A stretch of 64,000 bases of DNA, taken from positions 1,364,001 through 1,428,000 of the forward strand of contig NC_010617.1 of assembly GCF_000010285.1 (NCBI RefSeq), written 5' to 3'. This stretch comes from Kocuria rhizophila DC2201. Lineage in GTDB: Bacteria > Actinomycetota > Actinomycetes > Actinomycetales > Micrococcaceae. Below are positions 1 through 8,934 of the stretch, one piece after another. The position numbers were made by a program, and so were the translations under genes. The notes beneath the pieces are model-generated. The model was not told where the DNA came from. It saw nothing but the letters and a program-made list of their open reading frames with translations, and made no database searches. Within the stretch, counting starts at the first letter, position 1. Each line of letters starts with the position of its first letter.

Positions 1-517
1 GCTGGTCGTGGGCGACCGCAGAGAGCCCCTCGCGGCGGGTGTTGAGCACCAGCAGGGTTGAGAGGGCGATCATGATCGCCGAGAGGAAGTAGTGCACGCC
101 CACCAGCAGGGGGTGCAGGTCCAGGTGCACCAGCACGCCGCCCACCACGGCCTGCACGGGGATGCCCAGCAGCAGGTACAGGGCCAGGCGGTAGAGCTTG
201 GGGTGCTCCTGGCGCAGCTTGAGCACGGACAGGAAGGTCAGCACCGCCACGACCGTGAGCACGAACGTGAGCAGCCGGTTGCCGAACTCGATGACCCCGT
301 GCACACCCATCTCCTGGGTGTTGGTCCAGGAGTCCGCCGTGCAGCGGGGCCACGTGGGGCACCCGAGCCCGGAGCCGGTGAGCCGCACCAGACCGCCCGT
401 GAAGATGAGCAGCCCGTTGGCCAGCAGGGACGCCACCGCGAGGCCGCGCACCCACGGGGTCACGGTGCGGGGCCACCAGAAGGAATCGACGGCTGTACGG
501 GGAGCGGCATCAGACAT
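1..517 (-). CDS. ctaA: Heme A synthase CtaA (COX15 family), 3' part outside window
   Basis: This membrane enzyme converts heme O to heme A for aa3-type cytochrome oxidase. About 172 N-terminal residues are present and the gene runs off the left edge. The protein shows a first membrane helix at about residues 24-43, a conserved loop with TGSGLGCPTWPRC at about 47-59, a heme-binding-type segment GVHGVIEFGNRLLT, and further helices ending in VGVHYFLSAIM. The start is the ATG at 517. A TACACT element on the minus strand (557-562) could give it its own promoter. It follows two ABC exporter genes on the same strand, the same arrangement beside suf genes that is known from other actinobacteria such as Mycobacterium. 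The identification is secure despite truncation. Confidence 0.93.
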   Translation of the reverse strand, partial: MSDAAPRTAVDSFWWPRTVTPWVRGLAVASLLANGLLIFTGGLVRLTGSGLGCPTWPRCTADSWTNTQEMGVHGVIEFGNRLLTFVLTVVAVLTFLSVLKLRQEHPKLYRLALYLLLGIPVQAVVGGVLVHLDLHPLLVGVHYFLSAIMIALSTLLVLNTRREGLSAVAHDQ

Positions 518-556
518 GGCGGGGCATCCAGGGGGCAGAGGGGACGGGACCCCTCC

Positions 557-562
557 AGTGTA
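557..562 (-). promoter_or_regulatory. Possible -10 element for ctaA
   Basis: The minus strand reads TACACT here, 39 bases before the ctaA ATG, in the gap after the ABC permease stop. The same hexamer serves as a likely -10 box elsewhere in this window. No clear -35 box is visible. Confidence 0.35.
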
Positions 563-611
563 GCGAGGTTCGCGTGGGAGCCCCCCTGGGAGGCCCGCGG
601 TGCTCAGCAGC

Positions 612-1406
612 TCACACCCACTTGAACCACCGGACGGTGGCGGCCCAGCTCAGCACGGCCCACACGGCGAGCACCACGAGGGGCAGCGGGCTCACGGAGC
701 CCTGCAGGAAGCACTCCCGCAGCACCTCCCCGGCGGCAGAGGACGGCAGCCAGGCCACGAGCCACGCGAGCCAGCCCGGCAGCGCGGTGAGCGGGAAGAC
801 CACCCCGCCGCCCGCGGCGAGCGCAACCCACACCACGTTGAGCACGGCGAGCGTGGCCTCGGCGCGCAGGGTGCCGGCGATCAGCAGCCCGAGCCCGGTG
901 AACGCCACCGCCACGAGCACGAGCAGGGGAACGGAGGCGAGCACGGCTCCCGGGGCGGGGTGCCAGTCGAGCCACAACGCCACGGCGGCCACGATGAGGT
1001 ACTGCACGGCGAGCACGGCGAGCACGGCCAGCAGCTTGCCGGCGATCAGCCCGCCGCGTCCCAGGGGGGTGGTGGAGAGGTGGCGCAGCACGCCGTAGCG
1101 CCGGTCGAAGCCCGTCTGGATGCCCTGGCCCGAGAACGCGCTGGAGAGCACGCACAGCACCAGGATCCCGGGCACGGCCACGTCCGCGCGGGACGCGCCG
1201 TCCGTCCGGTAGCCGTCCAGCAGGTCCGTCATGGTCAGGGCCACGAGCGCGAGCACGGGCAGGATCACGAGCAGCAGCAGCTGCTCGCCGTTGCGGATCA
1301 TGGTCACGGCCTCGTAGCGCGCCTGCGCCACCACGCGCCGGGGCAGGGACGCGGCACGACGCCGCTCGGGGACCGCCTCGAGGGCCGGGGCCTGCCGTGC
1401 GCTCAC
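612..1406 (-). CDS. ABC-2 type transporter permease
   Basis: This is the membrane subunit of an ABC exporter, 264 residues. About six hydrophobic helices are visible; the first follows an Arg/Glu-rich N-terminus and the last ends at WFKWV. A segment typical of ABC-2 permeases (GFDRRYGVLRHLSTTPL) lies between helices 2 and 3. The start is GTG at 1406, overlapping the TGA of the upstream ATPase gene as GTGA, so translation is probably coupled. The pair resembles the mycobacterial exporter Rv1456c-Rv1458c found between ctaA-type genes and sufR. Its substrate cannot be read from the sequence. Confidence 0.88.
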   Translation of the reverse strand: MSARQAPALEAVPERRRAASLPRRVVAQARYEAVTMIRNGEQLLLLVILPVLALVALTMTDLLDGYRTDGASRADVAVPGILVLCVLSSAFSGQGIQTGFDRRYGVLRHLSTTPLGRGGLIAGKLLAVLAVLAVQYLIVAAVALWLDWHPAPGAVLASVPLLVLVAVAFTGLGLLIAGTLRAEATLAVLNVVWVALAAGGGVVFPLTALPGWLAWLVAWLPSSAAGEVLRECFLQGSVSPLPLVVLAVWAVLSWAATVRWFKWV

Positions 1407-2401
1407 CGCTCGTCCCTCCCGGCCACGTCCAGGAACACGTCTTCGAGGGAACGGGGTTGCACGCTCAGCGCCTCCGGCAGGGTGTCGTCGCGGGTGGCCC
1501 ACTCGGTCATGACGCGCACCCGGGCGGCGTCGAGCGGGCCGGTGAGGGTCACGGTGCGGTCCCTCACGGTCCACCGGACGTCGTGGAACTCGGGACGCCG
1601 CCACGGGGGGTCGGCGCGCAGCGCGGGCCGCTGCTCCGGGGACAGCGTCACGGTCATCACCAGGGAGGAGTCGCGGCCCGTGCGCACGAGGTCCGTCACG
1701 GTGCCCTGGGCGGCCACGGCGCCGCGGTCCACGATGTAGACGTAGTCGGCGAGCCGGGCGGCGTCGTCCATGAGGTGGGTGGTCAGGATGATGCACGTGC
1801 CCTCGTCCCGCAGCCGCTGCACGAGCTCGAACACGAGCTGGCGGGAGCGGGGGTCGAGCCCGGCCGAGGGCTCGTCCAGGAACAGCACCTCGGGGCGGCC
1901 CACGAGCGCTGCGGCCAGCGCCACGCGCTGGCGCTGGCCGCCGGAGAGCCGCCGGACGGGGGTGTGCGCGAAGGACTGGATGCCCAGCCGTGCCACGAGC
2001 TCGGGCACGGGAACGGGGTCCGCGTAGAGCCGACCCAGGTGGCGCAGCAGCTCCTCGGGCCGCACGGCCTGCGGCAGCCCGCCGTCCTGCAGCATGACCC
2101 CCACCCGGGCGCGCAGCTCGGGGGAGGCCCCCCAGGGGTCCTCGCCCAGCAGGCGCACGGTCCCGGAGGTGGGCTGCTGCAGGCCCTGGGCGCAGTGCAG
2201 CGTGGTGGTCTTTCCCGCACCGTTGGCCCCGAGCAGCGCGGTGACGGCGCCGCGGTGGGCGGCCATGCTCAGACCGCGCACGGCGTGGACGGGTTCGTGG
2301 CGGCCCGCGAAGGTCTTGACGAGGTCGCTGATGTGCAGCGCGGCGGCGTCGGGATCGGGCGCGGCGGCGGGGGCGGAGGTGGTCTCACTCGGCATCGGCA
2401 C
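1403..2401 (-). CDS. ABC transporter ATP-binding protein
   Basis: This is the ATPase partner of the following permease, 332 residues. Walker A is GANGAGKTT (near residue 53), the signature is LSGGQRQRV and Walker B is VLFLDEPSAGLDP, followed by the H-loop LTTHLMDDA. A C-terminal extension of about 100 residues is typical of DrrA/CcmA-like exporters. I place the start at GTG 2401 because TACACT lies six bases upstream, a leaderless arrangement; ATG 2395 two codons inside is the alternative. It is transcribed away from sufR and probably forms an operon with the permease and ctaA. Confidence 0.88.
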   Translation of the reverse strand: MPMPSETTSAPAAAPDPDAAALHISDLVKTFAGRHEPVHAVRGLSMAAHRGAVTALLGANGAGKTTTLHCAQGLQQPTSGTVRLLGEDPWGASPELRARVGVMLQDGGLPQAVRPEELLRHLGRLYADPVPVPELVARLGIQSFAHTPVRRLSGGQRQRVALAAALVGRPEVLFLDEPSAGLDPRSRQLVFELVQRLRDEGTCIILTTHLMDDAARLADYVYIVDRGAVAAQGTVTDLVRTGRDSSLVMTVTLSPEQRPALRADPPWRRPEFHDVRWTVRDRTVTLTGPLDAARVRVMTEWATRDDTLPEALSVQPRSLEDVFLDVAGRDER

Positions 2402-2407
2402 CCGGTC

Positions 2408-2413
2408 AGTGTA
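2408..2413 (-). promoter_or_regulatory. -10 element, leaderless ABC exporter transcript
   Basis: TACACT on the minus strand is followed by six bases and then GTG 2401. In actinobacteria a TANNNT box 6-7 bases before the start codon marks a leaderless mRNA. No convincing -35 is seen. Confidence 0.5.
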
Positions 2414-2462
2414 GAACGCCCGGCGCTGCCGCCGGTGCGGGCGGGGGCGCTCCCCGACCGTT

Positions 2463-2498
2463 TTGACGGGAATGGAATACCACATACCCTCGTTATGT
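2463..2498 (+). promoter_or_regulatory. sufR promoter with overlapping inverted repeat (candidate SufR operator)
   Basis: TTGACG (2463-2468) and TACCCT (2485-2490), 16 bases apart, form a good housekeeping promoter for the suf operon. An inverted repeat ACATA (2482-2486) and TATGT (2494-2498) sits across the -10 region, and AATAC/GTATT (2476-2480, 2497-2501) add partial outer symmetry. SufR proteins repress their own operon when carrying an Fe-S cluster, so this is a plausible operator. The site also lies about 60-80 bases before the divergent exporter start. Confidence 0.55.
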
Positions 2499-2610
2499 AT
2501 TGCGTGTCCCACCGGGGGAGTCCCGCTCCCTCCGGACCCCCGCGGGTCCGCCGTGAGGTGCGGGGCGCAACTTCCACACGCACACGTCATCGAAGGGTGT
2601 TGCACTGAGC

Positions 2611-3375
2611 ATGAGTTCACCTGCCACGGACCACCCGGGCACGGTCCGCACGGACCAGGATGACACCACCCGGTCCCGGGTGCTCTCGCTCGTGCTGGCC
2701 CACGGGCCCATCTCCGCCGCGCAGATCGCCAAGGACCTCGGGCTGACGCCCGCGGCCGTGCGCCGCCACCTGGACGTGCTCGAGTCCGAGCAGATCGTCG
2801 AGGTCTCGATGGTGCGCAGCGCCCAGTCCGGTGCGGGCCGTCCCGCGCGCCGCTACGTGGTGGCCCCCGGCGGCCACGAGCAGCTCGGCCACGACTACCG
2901 TGGGCTCGCCCGGCGGGCCCTGGAGACCATGCGCGAGGTGGGCGGGGAGGACCTCGTGGACACGTTCGTCTCCCAGGAGATCGGGCGCTGGCGCGAACGC
3001 TACCGCCCGCAGGTCGAGGCGGCCGGACCCGACGTCGAGGACCGCCTCAACGCGCTCACTGCGGCCATGAGCCGCGACGGCTTCGTGGCGTCCCACACCA
3101 CCGTGACACCGCGCGGGCCCAAGGGTGTCACGCTGCGCTCCGCCCAGCTGTGCCAGGGCCACTGCCCCATCCAGGACATCGCGAACGAGTACCCCGAGTT
3201 CTGCGAGCAGGAGACCGCCATGATCGCCGAGCTGCTGGACGTGGACGTTCGCAGGCTCTCCACCATGGCCGCGGGCGCCCACGTCTGCACCACACACGTC
3301 CCGCTGCAGCTGCGCGCCGCGGGCCACACGAACTCCACCAACCACACAACCGCACGACAGGGAGGGTTGTCATGA
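2611..3375 (+). CDS. sufR: Iron-sulfur cluster assembly repressor SufR
   Basis: This transcription factor senses Fe-S status and controls the suf genes. The 254-residue protein has a winged helix-turn-helix at about residues 22-75 ([20 protein letters not shown]). Cysteines at 181, 185, 198 and 226 match the cluster-binding cysteines expected of SufR. The C-terminal tail is Thr/His/Asn-rich and poorly conserved. Its stop overlaps the sufB start as ATGA with GGAGGG just upstream, so expression is coupled to sufB. The inverted repeat in its promoter is the likely autoregulatory site. Confidence 0.93.
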   Translation: MSSPATDHPGTVRTDQDDTTRSRVLSLVLAHGPISAAQIAKDLGLTPAAVRRHLDVLESEQIVEVSMVRSAQSGAGRPARRYVVAPGGHEQLGHDYRGLARRALETMREVGGEDLVDTFVSQEIGRWRERYRPQVEAAGPDVEDRLNALTAAMSRDGFVASHTTVTPRGPKGVTLRSAQLCQGHCPIQDIANEYPEFCEQETAMIAELLDVDVRRLSTMAAGAHVCTTHVPLQLRAAGHTNSTNHTTARQGGLS

Positions 3376-4847
3376 CCGAGCGCATCGACCCCGCGGACAC
3401 CGCGGGCACCATGACAGGCGACACCACGATTTCCGAGATCCTGGAGATGAACCCGGAGCTCGAGGGGATCGGCCAGTACCAGTACGGCTGGGCCGACAAG
3501 AACGACGCCGGCGCGTCCGCACGCCGCGGCGTGAACGAGGAAGTGGTCCGGGACATCTCGGCCAAGAAGAGCGAGCCGGACTGGATGACGCAGCTGCGCC
3601 TGAAGGGCCTGAAGTTCTTCGACCGCAAGCCCATGCCCACGTGGGGCGCGGACCTGTCGGGCATCGACTTCGACAACATCAAGTACTTCGTGCGCTCCAC
3701 GGAGCAGCAGGCGGGCTCCTGGGAGGAGCTGCCCGAGGACATCCGCAACACGTACGAGAAGCTCGGCATCCCCGAGGCGGAGCGCAACCGCCTGGTGGCC
3801 GGTGTGGCCGCGCAGTACGAGTCCGAGGTGGTCTACCACCAGATCCGCGAGGACCTCGAGGCCCAGGGCGTGATCTTCATGGACACGGACACCGCCCTGA
3901 AGGAGCATCCCGAGTTCTTTGAGGAGTACTTCGGCACCGTGATCCCCGTGGGCGACAACAAGTTCGCCGCGCTGAACACGGCCGTGTGGTCCGGCGGCTC
4001 GTTCGTGTACGTCCCCAAGGGCGTGCACGTGGACATCCCGCTGCAGGCGTACTTCCGCATCAACACCGAGAACATGGGCCAGTTCGAGCGGACGCTGATC
4101 ATCGCGGACGAGGACTCCTACGTCCACTACATCGAGGGCTGCACCGCGCCGATCTACAAGACGGACTCGCTGCACTCCGCCGTGGTGGAGATCATCTGCA
4201 AGAAGAACGCCCGGGTGCGCTACACGACCATCCAGAACTGGTCCAACAACGTGTACAACCTGGTGACCAAGCGCGCCATCGCCCACGAGGGCGCCACCAT
4301 GGAGTGGGTGGACGGCAACATCGGCTCCAAGGTCACCCAGAAGTACCCCGCGGTCTACATGACCGGCGAGCACGCGCGCGGTGAGACCCTGTCCATCGCG
4401 TTCGCGGGCGAGGGCCAGCACCAGGACACCGGCTCCAAGATGGTGCACATCGCCCCGAACACGTCCTCGTCGATCGTGTCCAAGTCCGTGGCGCGCAACG
4501 GCGGGCGCTCCGCCTACCGCGGCCTCGTGCAGGTGCGCGAGGGCGCCACGCACTCCAAGTCCAACGTGGTGTGCGACGCCCTGCTGGTGGACACCATCTC
4601 CCGTTCGGACACCTACCCCTACGTGGACATCCGCGAGGACGACGTCACCATGGGCCACGAGGCCACGGTCTCCCGCGTGTCCGAGGAGCAGCTGTTCTAC
4701 CTCATGCAGCGCGGCATGCCCGAGGAGGAGGCCATGGCCATGATCGTGCGCGGCTTCGTGGAGCCGATCGCGCGTGAGCTGCCCATGGAGTACGCGCTCG
4801 AGCTCAACCGTCTCATCGAACTGCAAATGGAAGGATCCGTTGGCTGA
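3372..4847 (+). CDS. sufB: Fe-S cluster assembly scaffold SufB
   Basis: SufB is the scaffold subunit of the SufBCD complex, where new Fe-S clusters form in the cytoplasm. It has 491 residues, the usual length for a non-intein SufB; many mycobacterial copies carry an intein but none is seen here. Family hallmarks include [19 protein letters not shown] near the N-terminus, [20 protein letters not shown] mid-protein and a C-terminal half of beta-helix type ending [20 protein letters not shown]. The start overlaps the sufR stop (ATGA) behind a GGAGGG ribosome site. The next gene sufD follows within one base. Confidence 0.96.
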   Translation: MTERIDPADTAGTMTGDTTISEILEMNPELEGIGQYQYGWADKNDAGASARRGVNEEVVRDISAKKSEPDWMTQLRLKGLKFFDRKPMPTWGADLSGIDFDNIKYFVRSTEQQAGSWEELPEDIRNTYEKLGIPEAERNRLVAGVAAQYESEVVYHQIREDLEAQGVIFMDTDTALKEHPEFFEEYFGTVIPVGDNKFAALNTAVWSGGSFVYVPKGVHVDIPLQAYFRINTENMGQFERTLIIADEDSYVHYIEGCTAPIYKTDSLHSAVVEIICKKNARVRYTTIQNWSNNVYNLVTKRAIAHEGATMEWVDGNIGSKVTQKYPAVYMTGEHARGETLSIAFAGEGQHQDTGSKMVHIAPNTSSSIVSKSVARNGGRSAYRGLVQVREGATHSKSNVVCDALLVDTISRSDTYPYVDIREDDVTMGHEATVSRVSEEQLFYLMQRGMPEEEAMAMIVRGFVEPIARELPMEYALELNRLIELQMEGSVG

Positions 4848-4848
4848 T

Positions 4849-6150
4849 ATGTCCACCACTGATCAGACCGCCCGTGCCGCACAGGACGCCGACGAGCAGG
4901 TGAACGGGGTGTCCACCGGCGAGGACCGCGTGGCCATCCCGGGCATGAGCCAGGAGGGCGAGACCCTGCAGGAGGGCCGCAACCAGGCCGGTGAGCCCGA
5001 GATCCGCCACACCCAGCACGGGGACATCTCCGGCGTGCCGGACTCCTCCCGTGCCGGGCGCACCACGTCCTACGACATCGCGGACTTCCCGCCGCTAAGC
5101 AGCAAGCTCGAGGACTGGCGATTCACGCCGATCAAGCGCCTGCGCGGGCTCGACGACGCCGCCCTGCAGGGTCCCGCGCCGGCCGTCTCCGTCTCCGGGG
5201 ACGACGCCGTTCAGGTCACCTCGGTGCCGAGCGAGGACCCCCGCGTGGGCTCCGCCGGCATTCCGGAGGACCGGGTCTCCGCCAACGCGTGGTCCTCGTT
5301 CCGCGAGGCCACCGTGATCTCGGTCCCGCGCGACGCCCAGGTGGCCGAGCCCGTGATCGTCACGCTCACCGGCGAGTCCGAGGAGCCCGCGGCCCAGCAC
5401 ATCGTGGTGGACGCCGGGTCCAACTCCAAGGCTCTCGTGGTGCTGCGCCACGTGGGCACCGCCGTGCTCTCCCAGAACGTCGAGTTCTCGGTGGCCGACG
5501 GCGCCAACCTCACCGTGGTCTCCCTGCAGGAGTGGACGGACGACTCCGTGCACGCCTCCTCGCAGCAGGCCACCCTCGGCCGGGACGCCACGTTCAAGCA
5601 CGTGCTCGTGAGCCTGGGCGGTGACCTCGTGCGGGTCACCCCGTCCACCCGCTTCACCGCCCCCGGCGGCGACGTGGAGATGTACGGCCTCACGTTCGTG
5701 GACGACGGCCAGCACCTGGAGTCCCGCCTGTTCGTGGACCACTCCGTGCCGCGCTGCCGTTCGCGGGTCAACTACAAGTCCGCGCTGCAGGGCGAGAACG
5801 CCCACGGCGTGTGGGTGGGGGACGTCCTGATCCGCGCCGAGGCCGAGGGCACGGACACGTACGAGCTCAACCGGAACCTGATCCTCAACGACGGTCCGCG
5901 CATGGACTCCGTGCCGAACCTCGAGATCGAGACCGGGCTGATCGCCGGTGCCGGCCACGCCTCCACCACGGGGCAGCTGGACGACGAGCACCTGTACTAC
6001 CTGATGTCCCGCGGCATCCCGGAGGACCAGGCCCGCCGCCTGGTGGTCCGTGGATTCCTGTTCGAGATCATCCAGCAGGTGGGTGTCGAAGCGCTCGAGG
6101 AGCAGCTGCGCGCGTCCCTCGAGGCAGAACTGGCCCGCACCGAGAACTGA
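4849..6150 (+). CDS. sufD: Fe-S cluster assembly protein SufD
   Basis: SufD pairs with SufB on the SufC ATPases and helps iron entry. The protein has 433 residues. Its C-terminal region carries the family core: FVDDGQHLESRLFVDHSVP, then SRVNYKSALQG and HASTTGQLDDEHLYYLMSRG. A poorly conserved acidic N-terminal stretch of about 60 residues precedes the SufD fold. The start is uncertain: ATG 4849 lies one base after the sufB stop, but an in-frame TTG at 4840 is closer to AAGGA (4831-4835). One exact copy of the dispersed GACGACGCCGC motif lies at 5152-5162 (read as LDDAAL). Confidence 0.94.
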   Translation: MSTTDQTARAAQDADEQVNGVSTGEDRVAIPGMSQEGETLQEGRNQAGEPEIRHTQHGDISGVPDSSRAGRTTSYDIADFPPLSSKLEDWRFTPIKRLRGLDDAALQGPAPAVSVSGDDAVQVTSVPSEDPRVGSAGIPEDRVSANAWSSFREATVISVPRDAQVAEPVIVTLTGESEEPAAQHIVVDAGSNSKALVVLRHVGTAVLSQNVEFSVADGANLTVVSLQEWTDDSVHASSQQATLGRDATFKHVLVSLGGDLVRVTPSTRFTAPGGDVEMYGLTFVDDGQHLESRLFVDHSVPRCRSRVNYKSALQGENAHGVWVGDVLIRAEAEGTDTYELNRNLILNDGPRMDSVPNLEIETGLIAGAGHASTTGQLDDEHLYYLMSRGIPEDQARRLVVRGFLFEIIQQVGVEALEEQLRASLEAELARTEN

Positions 6151-6157
6151 GCCCGCG

Positions 6158-6168
6158 GCGGCGTCGTC
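6158..6168. repeat. Dispersed 11-base motif GACGACGCCGC (representative copy)
   Basis: Exact copies on either strand begin at 5152, 6158, 10590, 10668, 12177, 14132, 16341, 16699, 20287, 26561, 28670, 33508, 34967, 57296, 59271, 60561 and 61596. One-mismatch copies begin at 25127, 28636, 29504 and 54445. Six exact copies are intergenic (6158, 12177, 14132, 20287, 26561, 57296). Those inside genes mostly lie in variable linkers or termini and are read in several frames. Confidence 0.7.
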
Positions 6169-6238
6169 GCCCCACCGAAGCACTCGCACCGCACCCGAGA
6201 ACGGGCCGGTGCCCACGAGACCCAAGGAGAAACGTTTC

Positions 6239-7003
6239 ATGTCAACTCTGGAGATCAAGGACCTCCACGCGTCCGTCATCCTCGACGACGAGTCCGCCAA
6301 GCCCATCCTCAAGGGCGTGAACCTGACCATCAACTCCGGTGAGGTGCACGCGATCATGGGCCCCAACGGCTCGGGCAAGTCCACGCTGGCCTCCACGATC
6401 GCCGGCCACCCCAAGTACCAGGTGGACTCCGGCTCCGTGACCCTGGACGGGCAGGACGTGCTGAAGATGTCCGTGGACGAGCGGGCGCGCGCCGGGCTCT
6501 TCCTGGCCATGCAGTACCCGGTGGAGATCCCCGGTGTGACCACCTCCAACTTCCTGCGCACCGCCAAGACCGCCGTGGACGGCGAGGCGCCCTCCCTGCG
6601 CACGTGGACCAAGGACGTCCGCGCGGCCATGGAACAGCTGAAGATTGACACCGACATGCTCCAGCGCAACGTCAATGAGGGCTTCTCCGGCGGCGAGAAG
6701 AAGCGCCACGAGATCCTGCAGCTGGAGATCCTCAAGCCGAAGATCGCCCTGCTGGACGAGACCGACTCCGGCCTGGACGTGGACGCCCTGAAGATCGTGT
6801 CCGAGGGTGTGAACCGCGCGCTGTCCGAGGACAACACCGGGATCATGCTGATCACCCACTACACCCGCATCCTGCGCTACATCAAGCCGCAGTTCGTGCA
6901 TGTGTTCGCGGACGGGCGCGTGGTGGACGAGGGCGGCCCCGAGCTCGCGGACCAGCTCGAGAACGAGGGCTACGACCGCTACGTCCAGGCCGCGGCCAAG
7001 TAG
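6239..7003 (+). CDS. sufC: Fe-S assembly ATPase SufC
   Basis: SufC is the soluble ABC-type ATPase that drives SufBD. It has 254 residues with Walker A GPNGSGKST (near 40-48), signature FSGGEKKRHEI and Walker B IALLDETDSGLDVDAL, where the Glu-Thr-Asp sequence is characteristic of SufC. There is no membrane segment. ATG 6239 is preceded by AAGGAGA at 6224-6230. An 88-base gap separates it from sufD and contains one copy of GACGACGCCGC in reverse orientation, but nothing that looks like a terminator. Confidence 0.96.
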   Translation: MSTLEIKDLHASVILDDESAKPILKGVNLTINSGEVHAIMGPNGSGKSTLASTIAGHPKYQVDSGSVTLDGQDVLKMSVDERARAGLFLAMQYPVEIPGVTTSNFLRTAKTAVDGEAPSLRTWTKDVRAAMEQLKIDTDMLQRNVNEGFSGGEKKRHEILQLEILKPKIALLDETDSGLDVDALKIVSEGVNRALSEDNTGIMLITHYTRILRYIKPQFVHVFADGRVVDEGGPELADQLENEGYDRYVQAAAK

Positions 7004-7036
7004 CACCGGGCCCACCACAACGAAGGAGGTCTCGCC

Positions 7037-7396
7037 ATGAGCGATTCCACGGCAGCACCCGTGAGCGACGCGCCCGGTCCCAAGGGCCAGGCGTCCCTCG
7101 CCGAGATCGAGGACCTGCTCAAGAACGTGATCGACCCCGAGCTGGGCGTCAACATCGTGGACCTCGGCCTGCTGTACGGGCTCGACTACCAGCAGGACGC
7201 CTCCCTGCGCCTGGACATGACGCTGACCACGGCGGCGTGCCCGCTGCAGGACGTCATCGAGGAGCAGGTGGCCCAGAACCTGTCCCCGGCGGTGGACGAG
7301 TGGCACGTCAACTGGATCTGGATGCCCCCGTGGGGTCCGGAACGGATCACCGAGGACGGCCGGGACCAGATGCGGGCCCTGGGCTTCAACATCTGA
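7037..7396 (+). CDS. sufT: SufT-type metal-sulfur cluster assembly factor (MIP18/DUF59)
   Basis: This 119-residue protein belongs to the DUF59 family, which helps Fe-S protein maturation. The signature VIDPELGVNIVDLGLLYGL occurs at about residues 36-54, and the conserved cysteine lies in TTAACPLQDVIEEQV. AAGGAGG lies just upstream of ATG 7037. It is the last gene of the suf operon and is followed by a strong hairpin. The desulfurase sufS and the sulfur carrier sufU, which sit between sufC and sufT in many actinobacteria, are absent here and must lie elsewhere. Confidence 0.9.
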   Translation: MSDSTAAPVSDAPGPKGQASLAEIEDLLKNVIDPELGVNIVDLGLLYGLDYQQDASLRLDMTLTTAACPLQDVIEEQVAQNLSPAVDEWHVNWIWMPPWGPERITEDGRDQMRALGFNI

Positions 7397-7452
7397 TCCC
7401 ACCGGCTCCGCCACGCGCGGGCCACGGTGACCACCGCTCCGGAGACGGGGCA

Positions 7453-7490
7453 CGGGAAGGGCACGATCCGCACGGGTCGTGCCCTTCCCG
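7453..7490 (+). terminator. Suf operon terminator hairpin
   Basis: CGGGAAGGGCACGA (7453-7466) and its exact complement (7477-7490) form a 14-bp stem with a 10-base loop, 57 bases after the sufT stop. There is no U tract, as is common in very GC-rich actinobacteria. Confidence 0.75.
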
Positions 7491-7665
7491 CTGTCTGCAG
7501 ACCGGGCGGCCGCTCCCTGCGGACCGCGCCGGGGCCCTCGGGGTTCGGCCGGGCGGCCCGGGCCCCAGAGCACGTGACCGCCCTGGATCCGAACGCACCG
7601 GTCCTGCGCAGAGCGGTGCCGTGCCCCTGGTAGTTTCGAGCGAGAGTCCGCGACCGGAGGAACCC

Positions 7666-8907
7666 ATGGAACGTCATCTGCCGCAACTGTCCGAGCTCAA
7701 GCCGCTGATGCAGTTCGGCTCGTTCAACCCGGATCGCCGGGCGGCGCGGCTCGCCAAGGCCGCGGACGTCGAGGCGCTGCGGCGGATCGCGCGGCGGCGC
7801 ACGCCGAAGCCCGCGTTCGACTACGTGGACGGGGCCGCGGGCCAGGAGCTCACCTACCGGCGCAGCCGGGAGGCGTTCGAGTCCGTGGAGCTGCTGCCAC
7901 GGATCCTGCACGGCACGGACACCGCGGACCTCTCGACCGAGATCACGGGCTTCCGCAGTGCATTGCCCTTCGGCATCGCCCCCACGGGCTTCACGCGCTT
8001 CATGCACTCCGAGGGTGAGATCGGGGGAGTGCGGGCCGCCGAGCGCGCTGGCATCCCGTTCTCCCTCTCGACCATGGGCACACGCTCCATCGAGGAGGTG
8101 CGGGATGCCGCGCCGGACGCGGAGCGCTGGTTCCAGCTCTACCTGTGGCGCGAGCACGACGCCTCCCTGGACCTGATCCGCCGCGCGAAGGCCGCGGGCA
8201 CGACCACCCTGCTGGTCACCGTGGACACCCCCGTGCCGGGCCAGCGGCTGCGGGACACGCGCAACGGGATGGTGATCCCGCCGCGGCTCACCCCCAAGAC
8301 GGTGCTGGACGCGTCCTACCGGCCCGAGTGGTGGTTCAACTTCCTCACCACGGACTCCTTGAAGTTCGCCTCCCTCTCGGACACCTCCGGGGCGCTGGCG
8401 GACCTGATCTCCACCATGTTCGACCCCGGGCTGAACCTCGCGGACCTCGAGTGGATCCGCGAGCAGTGGGACGGCACGCTCTACGTCAAGGGAGTCCTCA
8501 CGCGGGAGGACGCGCGCCGTGCCATGAGCGTGGGCGCTGACGGGCTCGTGGTCTCGAACCACGGGGGCCGGCAGCTGGACCGGGCGCCGGTGTCCCTCAC
8601 GGCGCTGCCCGAGCTGCGGGATGAGGTGGGCCCGGACGTGCCCCTGATCCTGGACTCCGGGGTGCTGTCCGGGGCGGACGTGGTCACCGCGCTGTGCGCC
8701 GGAGCGGACTTCGTGCTGATCGGCCGCGCCTACCTCTACGGCCTCATGGCCGGGGGAGAGCAGGGCGTCTCACGGGTCATCGAGCTGCTGGAGGCGCAGA
8801 TCCGCACCACGATGATGCTGATGGGTGCCGCGAGCACCGCGGACCTCGGCCCGCACGGCATGCGCGCGCCGTGGCTGCCGCGCGAGGAGCGGGTGCCGCG
8901 CGGCTGA
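7666..8907 (+). CDS. FMN-dependent alpha-hydroxy-acid oxidizing protein (lactate dehydrogenase/oxidase family)
   Basis: This soluble flavoenzyme of 413 residues oxidises an (S)-2-hydroxy acid such as L-lactate to the keto acid. The family pattern is complete: YVDGAAGQELTYRRSREAF early, the catalytic block VSNHGGRQLDRAP with the base His, then LDSGVLSGADVVTAL and GRAYLYGLMAGGEQGV at the FMN phosphate site. GGAGG precedes ATG 7666 by five bases, and TAGTTT (7631-7636) is a possible -10. It stands alone between the suf operon and a convergent peptidase. L-lactate dehydrogenase is likeliest, but substrate choice in this family is hard to read. Confidence 0.85.
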   Translation: MERHLPQLSELKPLMQFGSFNPDRRAARLAKAADVEALRRIARRRTPKPAFDYVDGAAGQELTYRRSREAFESVELLPRILHGTDTADLSTEITGFRSALPFGIAPTGFTRFMHSEGEIGGVRAAERAGIPFSLSTMGTRSIEEVRDAAPDAERWFQLYLWREHDASLDLIRRAKAAGTTTLLVTVDTPVPGQRLRDTRNGMVIPPRLTPKTVLDASYRPEWWFNFLTTDSLKFASLSDTSGALADLISTMFDPGLNLADLEWIREQWDGTLYVKGVLTREDARRAMSVGADGLVVSNHGGRQLDRAPVSLTALPELRDEVGPDVPLILDSGVLSGADVVTALCAGADFVLIGRAYLYGLMAGGEQGVSRVIELLEAQIRTTMMLMGAASTADLGPHGMRAPWLPREERVPRG

Positions 8908-8934
8908 GCGCACGCGGGCCTCCCGCGGCCGGGC

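Noticed and set aside
92-625. Long plus-strand frames opposite ctaA and the ABC permease
   Set aside because: Gly/Arg/His/Pro-rich translations with no family features; they mirror real minus-strand genes in GC-rich DNA.
3372-4847. Intein in SufB
   Set aside because: The frame is 491 residues and continuous, matching an intein-free SufB, with no Hint-domain motifs.
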